Shown in pieces: positions 38,801-51,537 of a stretch of 64,000 nt of DNA (positions within the stretch are counted from its first letter, which is position 1; each line of letters opens with the position of its first letter). Origin of the DNA: Lichenostomus cassidix (lineage: Eukaryota; Chordata; Aves; Passeriformes; Meliphagidae); contig CM039189.1 in assembly GCA_008360975.2 (NCBI GenBank), positions 8,126,056 to 8,190,055 of the forward strand, read 5' to 3'. The position numbers and the translations under genes were made by a program. The notes below the pieces were generated by a model. That model worked only from the letters and a program-made list of their open reading frames with translations, searched no databases and was not told the origin of the DNA.

Positions 38801-41800
38801 ACTTTCAATCCACCCAGCAGCAAATTGCACCCATTTGAACACACAGAGGAGCCAGCAGAAGATTCCTCCTGGGTGAGTAAGGGATTGGGTGAGCATTTGC
38901 TTCCAATTTTATAAAATAGCGTTAAAAGTGACAAACAACCAGGTGAGACTGTGATCCTTCTGTGCCTGGAGATGTCCTGGGCAGTTCCTGGCACAGATGA
39001 AGGATTAGCTTCCATGTAGGTGAGCTGGTGGTAAAAGCCTGGAGACCGAGATGTGAGGCCCTTGGTAGGGTGGAGGTTGTCAGGAGGATGGAGGCCTGGG
39101 AGAAGATGCTGGAGAACATCTGATGAGCTTCCTCCCTGCCAAGGCAGTGCCAGTTTCTCTCAGAGGCAGCCTGGGAGCTGGGGGAGCAGAGGGGAAAGGC
39201 TGGGTGTCAAGACACTGGGGCACACATAATTCCACCCCCCAGTAATTTCATTAGAGGGAAGATGACAACAAGGTGATGGCTAGGCTAGAAAACTTGCTAA
39301 GGGAGCAGCAAGTAGCAATAAAGGAAATGCTTCATTATTTACAGACATATATAAAGATCTGGCAAGTCACTGAGCTGCTGCACTTAATGAGATAGCAGTC
39401 GTGAGCAGCTCCTTTCAGCCCTCCAGGAGAATGCTTCAGGCATTTGTCTTGGGTGCAAAGGAAAACACATCAGCTGAAAGCTCTCCCCATGGTACCTAAT
39501 GAGGTGCCCCTTGTTAGCTGAATCTCCAGAGCTGCCTCTGTGTGCTCCCAGCCTGTGCCAGGCACAGTAAAACTGATGCATGATGCTGCTGACACAGTTC
39601 AGCCCCTAATTGGGAAGGGATGGGAGTGGGCAGAGTCAGATCCTGAGAAGGGATGAGAGAAGCAAGTCTGCATGGAAACCAACAGCAGTCGTTAAGAAGG
39701 GAGTTTCTTCGGTGGAGAAAAACTCTGTGCTGGCTGGGCAGGGGCTGCAGGTCAGAACTGCAAATACACACTAGGCAGAAGCTCAGATCCCCATCCCTGT
39801 CTCTGAGGAGGCAGGGAACATTCAGTCCTCATCTTACCAGAAAGCCAGGGGAATTCTTCCATACCCCCTGTCCTCTTTTAGAGCAAATAATGATCAATTA
39901 AAGATCACATGAGAAAGATGAAGGGGAACCTTGTGTTCAGAGGAGACTATTTTGCTCCTTCTGTATGATCACAGGAACAGTCTTCCAATGTCTTTCCATC
40001 AGCTGGGTTTATTCATTTTTCTTTCTCTTCCTTAATCATGTTTGCAGCATCTCAGGCTTTTCAGAAAACGGCTGGTGAGTTCATCCTGTGTCCAAACACG
40101 TTGCAGTATTTTTAGGGCAATCTCTCACTTGCTGGGCATGAGAAATGGTTGCAATTCCAGCCTGCCTTCATTAGGTCCTGCAGATCTTTCCCCAGCAGTT
40201 TGCTTTAGCACTAACCACCTCCCTCAAACAGTGCCAGACAGGCTTTCTCTCCCAGTCTCAGTTTCTTACTCTCAGCCTGAGCTGCTGCTTTGTTTATTGC
40301 ACAGTTCGATCTTCAAGATGTTGCATACATGGACTATTTTTTTCCCAATTTGCTTAAAATAGTGGTGAATATTTCTAGGCACCACTTCTGCTGCCAAAGG
40401 AATGGATAAACAGTGACTCCTCACACAGACAGGTTAAGTGTCCTTACTCTCTTTTTACAAATAATTTAGTGGGGAAAAGTGTGAAACCCTTTATCTTCTG
40501 CAGACCTTAGAGGGTCTGAGTCCTCAGCTGGTGGTTGCCAGTCCCCTGGGCAGTGGGGTGGGCTGGGATATTCACAGTACCTTTGCAGCTGTGCTGTGTC
40601 TCTGGATGATGCACAAACTCTGGGAAGCCTCTGCACCTCAGTTTTCTCCTCTGCCAAATGAGTGTCTCACCATTCCCCTGTGCTCTTTGAGACAGAAATC
40701 CCTTACATCCCTGTGTTTATGTAGCACCTGGCACATAAATACACATATGGTCCCTGAGCTGTGTGGAAGGGATGAAATGTTAGTCTTACAAAAAGCAGAC
40801 TGAAAGGTGATGAGAGAAGAGTTGTGTGGCTCTGACCACATCTGTGGTGCTGGAAAAGTGCTCCTGCTAAACCAACATCTGCTTTCAGTAGCACGCTATG
40901 GTTTCTCAGCTCTACACATTCTACACATCTTGCTAAAGAGCATGTCAGATTTAATCAGAATTTCACATATCCTGGTAGTGATGATAGCTGAGGGTGAGGA
41001 GTTAGCAGGGTCTCACTGATGCCCAAGGCAGCTTTTCCCTGCCTGCACTGTCTGTACATGGGGAGGGAAAGCAAAATGTGCCATTTCAGCAACTTACAAA
41101 ATTAAACAGCACTAAACAGTGTCTCCAGAAAGGTGTCCCTGTCTGGCTCCTGTCCTGTCCCATCAGTTACTCACTCAGCAGCACTTCCTCACATCTGCTG
41201 GCAGAGTTACAGGCTGGTGGTGCTCATCCAGATCCCTCTGCTCTGAACCCCTCGACACAGCACCTCCTGACACATCTCTGAAGTGGTGTCACAGGAGAGA
41301 GGTACATTTCCTAATTCACTGCTTTATGGATCCCATCACTTTGTAAGTGGTGTGGTGAAATAACCTCTGCTCTGTGCCTGTTGCTTAAAAGAAGAGGTGA
41401 CTGCTCTCTGCAGGAGCTGGAACTTGTTTGACTTCAGGTACTTCACCTCTCTCTTCAGCTACCGTAGATAAAACTCTGCAAGGGTTATAGATGATACTGC
41501 TGGTCTCTACTGAGGATCTGATTCCAAAGCCTGCTGAGTTAATCATGTATGAGCTGCCATCGTTTTCATGGCACACAATTATTAAGGGATTTCTTTTCCT
41601 TCTCTGGATCCTGCTCTTGAAGGCATTAGTTGCACATCTACCACATGCAGCGAATCCCAAACATGTGGGAAGCAGTTGCTCCCTACAGACCAGAGGGTGG
41701 ATATGGGGACTTGAGGGGGTTGTGCTTCTCTGTGTGTGCTACAGGTAAACACAGGACTTCTGGTCTGTGGTGTCTGAGGGCTGAGTCCCTCCTGACAGCA

Positions 41801-44800
41801 GGTTCTTGGAGGGAGACGAGAAGCTGCTCACCTTGTCCACTGATGACGCTGGGAGGGTGATGTAGGAACAGAGAGGCAGAAAGATTAAGTGTATTAGGAG
41901 AGAGGCTTTGTGGCACAGCTAATGAGTTGGAGTCAAGTGTTTTAAACAGATGCTTCCCCAGGCTCTGTGTAAAATAAAACTTGTGCAGGCACAAGGGTGC
42001 TAGGCAGGGTTTGACGCGATGACCTTATAAACACTTCACTGAAGGATGTGATTAATGACCTGTGCTTTGTCATGGTATAACTTGATAGCCCATGTTGAGG
42101 TGGCAGACATCTGCTCTCTACCAGAGGGTAAATATTCACAAGGCAGCATCCTACAGACCTTGTTCACAGCCTGCTGAAGTCACTGCAACCACTTCCATGA
42201 AGTTCTGTGGGATCTGGATAAGCCACGGAAGGATCTGAACAGTCTGTTTTTTTCTGTACCCTGCAGTTGAGGAGATAAGATACTCATTGAAAAGCTTTCC
42301 AGAACTTCACATAAGGACTTCCAATTCTGATCTTTAATTTTCACTTAATTCTTGCTTATTTTGCTGCTCTGAAGAGTTGAGGACTCACCTTAAGAAGTAT
42401 TCTGTTATACTGCAGATCAAGCCATGGGGGGCCCAAGAGTTCTGCAAGCCACAAAAACTTTTAAGAGATCCCACCTGTGTCCAAGCTGTCAGATATTTCG
42501 AAGACACATAAATTCTCTCACCCTGACATGACTTTTCTGCCTGTATTTCCAGGTCTTAGTCATCCTTGTAGACTGTGTGCTGCCTTGTAAAGCCTCAGCC
42601 CTTGGGTGAAGACTGTTGGATGAGAAACAAAAGCATCAGCGCCCTAAGCAGTGACAGACTGATCAAGGACATGTCTCCTCTTGAGACTGAAACACCATCT
42701 GTTCATGATGTTGAGTCTGACATCCCTCAAAGCTAGATTTTCCAGGAATCCAAGCTGGCGAGAGTAATGTGATTTGTGCTGCTGGTAAATTAGTATCTCT
42801 TGTGGTCTGGCATGCTACAAGTTGACCATCAGGTGGATGTAACAGGCACAAATTAAATTTATTTTTGTTGGCTCACAAAGCAGCATCAGATGTGTTCCAA
42901 ACAGGGTTTGGTCTCCATGTCCAGGGACAGGTTGAATGTTGTATAATCCATCATTTTACCCATGGTATCTATCTTAGCCTGCTTCCACTGGGAAATAGAT
43001 TCTGTTGGTCTAAATCACCATGTGGGTGCCTTTCCCCACGGGAATGAGAGAAATGAATGTATTTGCACCTGAGGCATCTGAGAGCATGTTTGCAGTCAGG
43101 CTCTGAGGTTGTCCATGGCTCAACTGGGCAGCTGTTGCTCAGAGGTCCAGCTGTGTCTGTGTTCTGGATCTGAGCACATTAATACTGGTGTTGTCCACAA
43201 TAGAGTCCTGTGATTTTAATTACACAGTGTACAAGGAGGTGTGTCCTTCATGGGTTTAGATCTTCTGCATAGTAATTTCACAGCTGCCTCTAGGACTGAC
43301 AAATACTATTTTTTTGCCTCCTTTTTGATGTTATAGATGCATAAACATTGCAGAAATTGGCCTTTGCCTCTTCTGAATTTCCAGAGACAGCACAGAGAAC
43401 AGAACCATGAGCCAGCAAGGATCCTGCCATAGTGCAAACTTTCACACAGATATGGTGGCATTTAGAGCTGATTTGAAACAACAGCAGGTTCAGCCTGGCA
43501 TTTCCTTCCCTTAAGAGGCAATTAAACTGTAAACTCACAGAGAGGTGCCAGATCTGGAGACCTCATGGAAATCTGCAGGGGGACATTTCTGCAGTGACCT
43601 TTGTCTAATGATCTTATTAAGGGACATAAATTCCCTGCCATTCTGTGTCTCTGATGGGCATGGTTTGGCAGGCAGCAGCATGGGCTGTGCAGTTTGGTCC
43701 TGTTGTGCTGAGGGATCAGGCTGCTGGCCTGTTGCTGTCCTCAGGAATGCTGCTTATGTGCTTTCCCTCAAGTCTTAGTCCCAGCCAAAATCCTTTGAAA
43801 CCTCTACTGATCATTCTCACCCTTCCCACCTTTTTTCAGGCATTCTTGCATAGAGGAAAAACCCCACATAACCAGTGTGATATCTAAGGGCTTCATGTTG
43901 TGGCAGTCACCATCCTGACCTGCTTCAGGCCACGAGGTGGTGGCACTGAAGCCCAACCTTTGTGGGTGTTGGGCAAGAGTGTCTGGGACAGATTTCTTAG
44001 GGCTGAAACCAGAGTCCTGAAACCAGGAACTGACAATGGGAAAAGGCAAGCAGGCAGTGTTGCCTCACATTCAGAAATTTCTGATTTCAGCTAATTTCTG
44101 AATTCAGCAGAAGCTGGGAACAAACAGTTTCTCCCAGAGGAATATTATTTCTAGTTAGCACAGGGTTGGGATCTTTCCTCTAAAGAAGGCAGGGCTTCCC
44201 AGTTGCTGGCAAGTTTGAAGCTAGAAGCCATCAGTCTGCCAGAATCCCCTTGGCAAATCATGAATGCTCATGAGCTATCAAAGCTCTGCAAGGAAATGAA
44301 TCTGCTCTGATTTATACCAGTGGGAAATCTAGCCTTTAATTTTAGTTCTTGAATTAGCAGTTGTTTTAATCACATGAATGCAGTCTGCCAGTTGTCAGGG
44401 CCACATATGCGAAACACAGAATTACTGCTTCAGTGGAGCCCAAAATATGTAATGTTCCAGTAAAGCCTTTTTTTGGGGAGTTTGTGGACCATTAAGAAGA
44501 AAGTGTGATGGAAAGTCATGCAACAGCCAAAGGGAAGCAGGAGCAGCCTTCTTCATCACTGCTTTGTGCAATTAGGGAGCAACTGACAGGTCATTCAGTA
44601 TTAATTGGCCCCCTTGGAGCCTGAGCTTTATGAATGCTATTACACAATGTGAGAGCAGTGGGCTCAAATCAATGACCCTGACGGTCTCTTCCTCTCCGAC
44701 AGCCACTGTTCCTACATAAACATGGCTTATTGGAGTGTTCCTGCTGAACTCCGGGGAATTACACCAAGAATGAGTTCAGCCACTCTGGTTTTCTACCCAG

Positions 44801-46189
44801 CAACAGTCAGCAAACACCAAACACCAGCTCTGCCACATGTGGAACTGTCTCTCTCCGAGGTGCCAGGGGGAGATTTTCTCCTTTCATCTTTCAACCTTTC
44901 ATCGTGCATTCTCTCCTCACTTTTCTGGTAGGGTTGAGTATACTGAGCCATTTTGAACTTCATCTTACAGGTCCAGGGAACCCCTAGAGGAGATGCTGCA
45001 TCTCTGGAAAGGTCTGAAATGAAATTTCCCAGTTATTTCTTTCTATAAGCCCAGGCAGTCAACACATCTGATTAGTGTACCCTCCTGCCCTCTTGCTCAA
45101 GCCAGGCAGTGTGCTTTTGGTACTACTCAAGCTGAGGAGAAAACTGCTGAACCCCTTTCTATGAAGTTTTTTTTTTGCCTGAATTTCTAGGATGACCTGT
45201 AAGGTGAAATGCAATGTGGTGCAATAGAGGATGCTGCTGTATTAAGAATCCTCAGGCTGAAGTGGTGCCTGGAGAATAGAAAGAAGTGTTCATTCCTCCT
45301 CAATGATTTCTCTTGTTGACCTTTGCTTTTCATCGCCTCTGCTACCTTTCTCCTCTCTCTCTTTCTCTCTCATGAATCAACAGTCTAAAAGAGAGGGGAA
45401 CATGATCGATGTTCCATCAGCTCCAGCCTGGTTCATACAGGATCCTTCAGCAATAAATTGGAGAAGAGCTGTCACTGGCAGCAGCCGGGCTGGTTACAGC
45501 AGTGTGGAAACGGAGAGCAGACGAGGACATCTGGGTGTCAGCACCTCTTAAGCTCTGGGAGAATTATCTATACTCTATCCAGTGCATAACTCACAGTTTG
45601 CCACATTCCCTGTGGTCACCAACTCTGCAAACAGACAGAGATTGGCCTCTTAATATGGGAGTTAAGACTTGGCTGTGCTTGCAACAGGGTCTGGCATGAG
45701 GCACGGTTTTAGACCAAGTACCTCCAAGTAAGTGTACCATAGATCTGATTGCTGCTTTGAAACATCAGTTTTGCATCTGGGGATGGGTTGTTTTTTTTTT
45801 TTTTTTATTTTTCCAGCACCTCCCCACACCCTGAACGTTGCACCTCTGGAGATCCTGTCTCAGCACCTCTCACTGCCAGCCGCCCAGCAAAGACTCCCCG
45901 CACGCATCCCTCTGGCATCCCCCCACACTGGTTGTATTTTTTTTTTTATTATTCATTACATGTGTTTCAAACCTTCGAGAGATCCGTGCCTCGCTGCAGC
46001 ATCGGCGAGCCTGCATCCTATTCCTCGGCGTTTGGCGGTGTCTCCCTCTCTCCCCGGCGCTCCGTTCTCCGCCCCGGGGCTGGGATGACCCTCGGCGGCG
46101 ATGCGCCCCTGGGTTTTTCGTCTCCCCGGGGAAAAAAAGGGGCTGTTCTGCTCCGAGCACCGCTGTCAGCTGAAGGGGGCGGGAGCTGC

Positions 46190-46646
46190 AGCCTTGAAGT
46201 AGAAAAGGAAGAAGGAAAAGCAGCGGGGAGAGGGTGAGCTGTGCCGGACAGCGGTGGGCTGAGCCTCCCGGGGACCGCGGCTCGGGGAGGAGGAGGAGGA
46301 GGAGAGGATGCGGAGGGGCAGGGATGATGCGGCTGAACACCCGTCTGCCTGAGGAGAACAGCATCATCCTCCGAGGGGAAGGAGGAAAGTGGGGAGAAAG
46401 CAACAGAACTCGCACAGAGCCCGCTGAGCGCTGCCAAGGACTGACACCCCAGCAAAGTTTCCTGAGCTCGGTGACGAGAGGGGAGGAGGGATGTGAGATC
46501 CTGCTCCCCTCAGCGCACAGCTGGGCTTCCAGCCCCCTTCCTACTGGAACTAGCCATGGCTTTGTCATTCCCGACTGAAGGGTGAAGGGGATACCCCAGG
46601 CACACGCTCTCTCCATCGCCTTCCCTGGCTCCACGATCCAGCCCAG
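46190..46646 (+). other. TMEM275: probable untranslated first exon of TMEM275 (5' end approximate)
   Basis: The segment ends at the strong donor GCCCAG|GTAAGTATCC and pairs with the acceptor CTCTCCAG at 50898. After joining, the frame that reads into the TMEM275 Met has a TAG at 46551-46553 and no ATG after it, so this exon does not add protein. It contains upstream ORFs at 46324-46578 and 46556-46585. The transcription start is not visible; 46190 is a guess just past the GC box. Confidence 0.55.
46556..46585 (+). other. short upstream ORF with strong start context
   Basis: ATG at 46556 sits in GCCATGG (ideal -3/+4 context is partly met: G at -3? the base is G of AGCC, and +4 is G). It encodes nine residues and then TGA at 46583-46585, entirely inside the presumed first exon. 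No other ATG follows before the splice donor or between 50899 and the main start, so ribosomes could reinitiate at 50989. Its use depends on the exon assignment. Confidence 0.45.
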
Positions 46647-49600
46647 GTAAGTATCCTCCCCTTCCAGACATCGAGACTCTCTCTGGCCCTGCTGGAGAGT
46701 TTCCCAGCACTTTGCCCAGGAAAAAAAGTCCTGAGCTTCTCCTGATAGCTAAACGTTTTGTGCCTGTGTGGTTGTGAGCCTGCCTGTGTGTGTGGGGTGG
46801 TTGTAGCTGTCTGACTGCAATTTCTGTTTGCTGATCGCTGTCATTATTTTTCTGTGCCATCACACCTCTAGAAAGGAGACTCATCTGGGCTCTGTCAAAT
46901 ATTTTGGTTGTGCTGCTGCAATGAGACAGTGTGGAAGGATGACAGCTCAATTTCTCTCCACCACAACTAAGAGGGAAGCATGCTTAGCAGTACATGCTGC
47001 TGGTGCTGCTGCCATGGCTTTAAATGATGCTCCTAAATTGCTGGCTGAATATGTCAGTATGCCCTTCAAGCTCTAGGAACTCTTAGAGATACAGATGAAA
47101 GTCTCTCTCTCCCTGAGAGTATAGGGAGGCATGGATATTCCCCTGGAAGGAATCATTATAGCCTCTCGATTTCCATCATGCCAGCTTCAGTGTGCAGCTT
47201 TGATTTTTGCACGGCACTGCTTGCAGCAGTGCATTTCAAGCTGAAATATTGTTTGGAGAAGAAACCTTCACTCTAACTGATAAGAAAGGAAGCTGTTTCA
47301 AACAAAGAGCCCAAAGAGAACTTTATCCACTCCTGATGGAACAGAAGTTGGACATTTTGAACAGAATTATTTGGCTGAAAAGTAGGTAATTTTTTAAGCC
47401 ATTGATTTCATTGTGGTGAAAGGTAAAAGCTGACAGATATCCTCAGGTGGGTCAGCAGTGAGAGCTGACCCACACCAGCCCATTCTCGCGGCTGGCAAGG
47501 GAATGGAGAAGCATCAGCCTGTGCTTTAGGAGATGACAGAAGAGCAAAGATGCTTCTGTTGTACATGACAATCAGAATAAACATGGGCTTTATGTTGTTG
47601 TGGGGACTTACTAGGTAGAGGATAGCATAATGTGTCCTGTGGCTTTGGTTTGTTTTTTGCTTTATCCTCCACTGCTCTCTTGGCTTTCTCATTCCTATGT
47701 CATCTGGTTTCCTAACAGGAATCCCTTGTGTATAATCCCTGATGTTTCATATGGAGATCAAGATAAAAGCAGCCAGTGATCTACTTTTTAAATGTTCCCA
47801 GTCCAAACACACTGTCTTCTACGTGCTCTTGGTCACCCTGTGATGTGTGTTCACATCATGTCCTAGCCCTGTAGTCATGCTTGACTTCTGAGATCTTCTG
47901 ACCCCGAGCTGATGGGAGACGTTCCAGGCAGGAATCTGCAGTGAGTCCATTGCTTTCTGCCAGGAAAGGTCCACTACCCCATGTAGGTGCTGCAAGAAAA
48001 GAGGAGAGGAAAGAAGTTTTTCCTTGGACAAAGCATGGCCAGATCACTCATGGTGCAGCTGTAGAAAGGGTCTGACAAGTCCCAAAACTGCTCACACACT
48101 TTAGATGAGATCTTAGCCCTGAATCCTTTCTTCCCTTGTCACTTGCCAGGAGAAGGCAGTGGCTTTTCCCTGAGCAGTCACTGGGCACAACCTCTCAGGT
48201 GTCCTAGGGGTACCCAAGGAGGAGCCAATGACCTCCAGTCAAGCTGCACTGGGAGGTCTCAGTCTTTATGTGCCACATCCCTATTTCTCTACTGTGGGTC
48301 TGGTTCCCTCTCCTTGTGGGAAGGAACTGTGAATGCCTGCAAAGCTGATGGTGACTGTAGCCACTGTGAGCTCAGCTGGATCATTTTCTTGTGTCACTTA
48401 TCCTCTAGAGCGGAGCTGTGGTTCTCTTTTACCTGCTGGAGTGAGCTGCCCTTGGGTGGGCTGCCCTGATTTATCATTGCCAGTGGTGCCTCTTGTCCCA
48501 CTCCTTCCCTTACAGCCTGGGGATGTCTGGTCAGAATTTTGCCCAAGCTTTAAGCCCCTGTGCTCAGTGATTTGTAATGATAAATAAAAATTGCCAGGCA
48601 GACAAAATGAGCTACCAGGGACCATGCTGGGTGACATTTCTGCAGCCTTGAAAGCAGCCAGAAATGAGCATTGTCTCTTTGGAGTGGCTACAGGTGCCCA
48701 CTGTAGATGTGATGGGCAACAGGTTGAAGCTCCTCTTGAAAATCTCAGTGGCAGCCTGACCTCTGGTGATGCCTTGCCTCAGAGCAGAAGCAGCTGGCTT
48801 GTTTGGTGTCCTGCTGGAGCTGCCTGGCTCTTCCAGGAGGGAAAATTCTTTCAGACTGAAAGCAGGTGAGTGCTGAGAAGGCAGGAGGAAGAAAGCTGGT
48901 GGAGTGACTCTGTGATGGTTTTTAACCACGAGAAGCCATGCAGTTCCCTGGTGAGCACTTTGCAATGAGAGAATGTGGGGCAAACCAAGGGGAAGAGCCA
49001 CACTGAGGTGTCTACAGTCTCTGTGTGCCAAAGGTTCAGACTGGCATCTGCAGGAGCTGCTCTGCAAACAGTGTGTGCATGTGTGTCTTTAACCAAAAGC
49101 TGTCTTGCTGCTGGTCCAGGGCTGGTGAAGGAGGCAGAATCAGAGCTGAAGCTCACATCAGTATGCCAGGGTTCCCAGACAGAACAAAAAGACACTGCTG
49201 GGGAAATATGTGTATATGTTAGCCTGGCTAACGGAGAAAATGGTCTTTCTCTCTCACACACTCTCAATATCCTGAAAAATCTTTGCCTGCTGAGAGACTC
49301 CTCCCCAGTCAGGCATCCCCAGATGAGGAAGGATTTAATCCTTTCATGCACCTGTCCCTGTCAGCTCCAGCTGATGTCTCACTGAATAGGAACTCCACTG
49401 AAAGTTCATTGCTGCATACATTCAGGTCTAAACAAAAGCCCAAGTCAAGGAAATGAGATAAGACACCTGATAGAGCAGCAGAGAGCTTTGTCTCAGCTGG
49501 AGGTGCTGGAAAATTTTCTAATCTAGGAAACGTGTTGAAAATGCCCGGCTGATCCCACTGGCACATTTCAGTGTGATGGGTGATGGCTTATTGTTTGGCT

Positions 49601-50898
49601 TTTTGTGAATTTTTTTTTTTTTTAATTTAGTGGCTACAGCGTGTTGATAGCTCAGCAGTGATTCTTGGCTCTTGCCATAGAAACTGAGTGGTATCAGTTT
49701 TTCACTGACAACACTTTTGAAGGGGATTTGACAGGAGAGGAGGGAAGAAGCTAGGGAGCTAGGCAGGGGAGTAAGGAAGAGCAGACTGCTATTGTTTGCC
49801 ATCAGGCTGGAAAGAGAAATGCTCTCCTGCCTGTAAAATCAAAGACATCACCAGCAAACTGCTGACAAATTGGCTTCTGGCAATTTGACTCCCCAGCAAG
49901 TACGGCAAACACAAAGCCAGCTCTCATCACATCCAATAATCTCCTCCATGGAGAAGCTGCTACTGTCACTCAAGGCTAAGTGTTTCTGCCTTGGGTTCTA
50001 GACAGATCCCCACACAGACTCTTTTTCAACTTTAGCATCTCAGTTCCCATGAGCCTCCACCCTGGAGCTGGTGTTGATTGTGCACAAACCTCGTGGAAGT
50101 TTGGATTTATGGTTGCCAGGCCAAACAAGATTCCTGGTTCCTTTTTGTAGGATCTCCTGCGATCACATTGAAGATGGTAGAAAGCATGGTCCAGCTGGCA
50201 AAAGACCCACACTGGCAAAAGACCCAGACTTGCTCCATGTTCTTATAGACTTCTGTGACTGACAGGGTGTCATTCAGCATCTGCAGGTGGCATCTGTGTC
50301 ACTGTGCATCTAAGTGTTACCTGCTCGAGTCAGCTCTAAGGTTCTGTCTGTAGTCAGCTCAGCCCTCCAGTATGGACTTATTTTGGGATTTTCTGGGTCA
50401 TCTTCTGGGACTTTTTATTCTCCACTGCATGTAAAGGCAACCTGGATGACTTGTTTCTGTTGCTGGAAAACTGAGATGTGGAGCAAAGAGTCCACCTTTC
50501 TGTTACAATTGTGGACCATTACCCATCCAAAAATGTATCACCCTCATATTTTGAGGGATGTTCAGGGCAGCACTGGGTTCTGTTGTCAGTTTTGGCAGGT
50601 TTTTTGGGGTGGTGAGACCAGCTACAGCACAGTTTCTGGCCATTGCAAACTTGGATTCACTTGGGCATCGTCCACAGGAATAGCAAAGGCCACAGAGCAC
50701 ACTGTGCTCAGTGCTCCAGCCTGAGGGTGACCACATGTGACCACCACAGCCAGGGAGGGCTCAGACTTGAGTGCAGGCTTGGATTTGCGTTTAGTTGCTG
50801 GCACCAGCAAACCCAGAGAAGATGCTGGTCACCAGAAATGGTGGAGGAAATGTGCTTTGGTTCATTGCTCTAACAGCTGCTTCTTCATTCCTCTCCAG
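46647..50898 (+). other. TMEM275: presumed TMEM275 intron 1
   Basis: 4252 nt between donor GTAAGT and acceptor CTCTCCAG. No exon, RNA gene or transposon is recognised inside it. It contains a poly(T) run near 49612-49623 and a 17-bp tandem duplication near 50198-50231. Confidence 0.5.
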
Positions 50899-50988
50899 GA
50901 TTTCAAGGCAGCAGGAAACTGGAACCAGCCTTCCCAACACAGCATTCACCCTGTGAGGACTGAAAGGACCTCCAAGACTCTTCCCAGC
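50899..50988 (+). other. TMEM275: TMEM275 5' UTR in the coding exon
   Basis: Ninety bases between acceptor CTCTCCAG and the start codon. They are open in the TMEM275 frame (30 codons) but contain no ATG, so they are translated only if an unseen upstream exon supplies a start. Confidence 0.55.
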
Positions 50989-51537
50989 ATGTTCAGTGAA
51001 AAGAGCAGCGCCTCTTTGTCCCAAAAACCCACCCAGAAAAAGACCCGACCCCAGGGCCTCCCCTCCCCTGCTCTGTGCTGCGCCTGTGGACTCTGCATCA
51101 TGCTAGCAGGGATCAACATCACTCTGGTGGGAGCTTTTGCCTTCGGGACCTTCCTCCCTGTGAACAACCCTCCCATCATCATTGGGCCCATCTTGCTGGT
51201 GGTGGCCTTCACATTCTTCGGCGCCTGCTGCATCTGCAGCCGGAGGCCCCCGGCACACGGGGCCCGCAAATCCAAGCCAGGCTCCAACATCGGCCTCATC
51301 AAACCCGGCAACACGGCCTTTGAGATTGAAACCAGCGAGCACACGGTGCAGGACACCACTGCTGTCCAGCTCAGTCCCACCAACTCCCCCATCTCCTCCA
51401 AAAAGTCCACGCCGGTCCATGAGAACGCCAAGGCCTGCAAACTCTTCACCATGGAAGGCAACGGGCCGGTGGCCAAATACACCACAGGAGGAGAGGCCAT
51501 ACAGCTCAACCTGCCCAGGGATATGGCCACATCCTAA
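50989..51537 (+). CDS. TMEM275: two-pass transmembrane protein, probably TMEM275
   Basis: 182 residues in a single coding exon, stop TAA at 51535-51537. A short Lys/Ser-rich N-terminus (1-27) precedes a cysteine-rich membrane helix (about 28-57: ALCCACGLCIMLAGINITL and on), a short VNNPP loop, a second helix (about 62-83, ending ACCICSRR) and a polar tail of about 100 residues rich in Ser, Thr and Pro. The helices suggest a hairpin with both ends cytosolic. The frame stays open upstream to 50737, but an acceptor at 50898 and no supporting ATG in the spliced frame make 50989 (A at -3) the preferred start. Human TMEM275 is about 177 residues and sits near MKNK1 in the same relative orientation, which supports the name. 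The alternative is a TMEM200-like protein, but those are much longer. Molecular function is unknown. Confidence 0.75.
   Translation: MFSEKSSASLSQKPTQKKTRPQGLPSPALCCACGLCIMLAGINITLVGAFAFGTFLPVNNPPIIIGPILLVVAFTFFGACCICSRRPPAHGARKSKPGSNIGLIKPGNTAFEIETSEHTVQDTTAVQLSPTNSPISSKKSTPVHENAKACKLFTMEGNGPVAKYTTGGEAIQLNLPRDMATS

Larger units (their letters stand above)
20176..45950. other. intergenic interval with no supportable gene
   Basis: About 26 kb between MKNK1 and the TMEM275 promoter. Open frames are short, overlapping and without recognisable domains, and no exon chain can be built. It contains the microsatellite at 21.86-21.96 kb, X-boxes at 21814-21843 and 30370-30383, an LTR at 29301-29904, a tandem duplication at 32701-32828 and an (AAC)n run at 30629-30656. 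Mammals carry the four-exon KNCN gene in this position. I looked for its N-terminal membrane exon and did not find it, but a diverged short gene could escape reading by eye. Confidence 0.6.
45960..46660 (+). promoter_or_regulatory. TMEM275: CpG island promoter, probably of TMEM275
   Basis: This is the only markedly CpG-dense and GC-rich stretch in the window. It contains a GC box (GGGGGCGGGA, 46175-46184) and lies upstream of a consensus donor CAG|GTAAGT at 46646/46647. It carries long chance open frames on both strands, as CpG islands usually do. Direction and target are inferred from the donor orientation and from the same-strand coding exon 4.25 kb downstream. Confidence 0.7.

Noticed and set aside
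44045..44098. Palindrome TCAGAAATTTCTGA followed by a related TTCTGAATTCAG segment
   Set aside because: Considered as a heat-shock or STAT element cluster; the half-site spacing does not fit either well, and AT-rich palindromes of this size are common.
45870..46634. 254-codon open frame on the minus strand
   Set aside because: It lies in the CpG island, where GC-rich DNA has few stops. The translation is low-complexity Pro/Arg/Ser with no family resemblance, and the splice donor points to the + strand.
50737..50988. 84-residue N-terminal extension of TMEM275
   Set aside because: The extension crosses a good acceptor at 50898 and reads as low-constraint sequence. The spliced frame has a stop upstream and no ATG.
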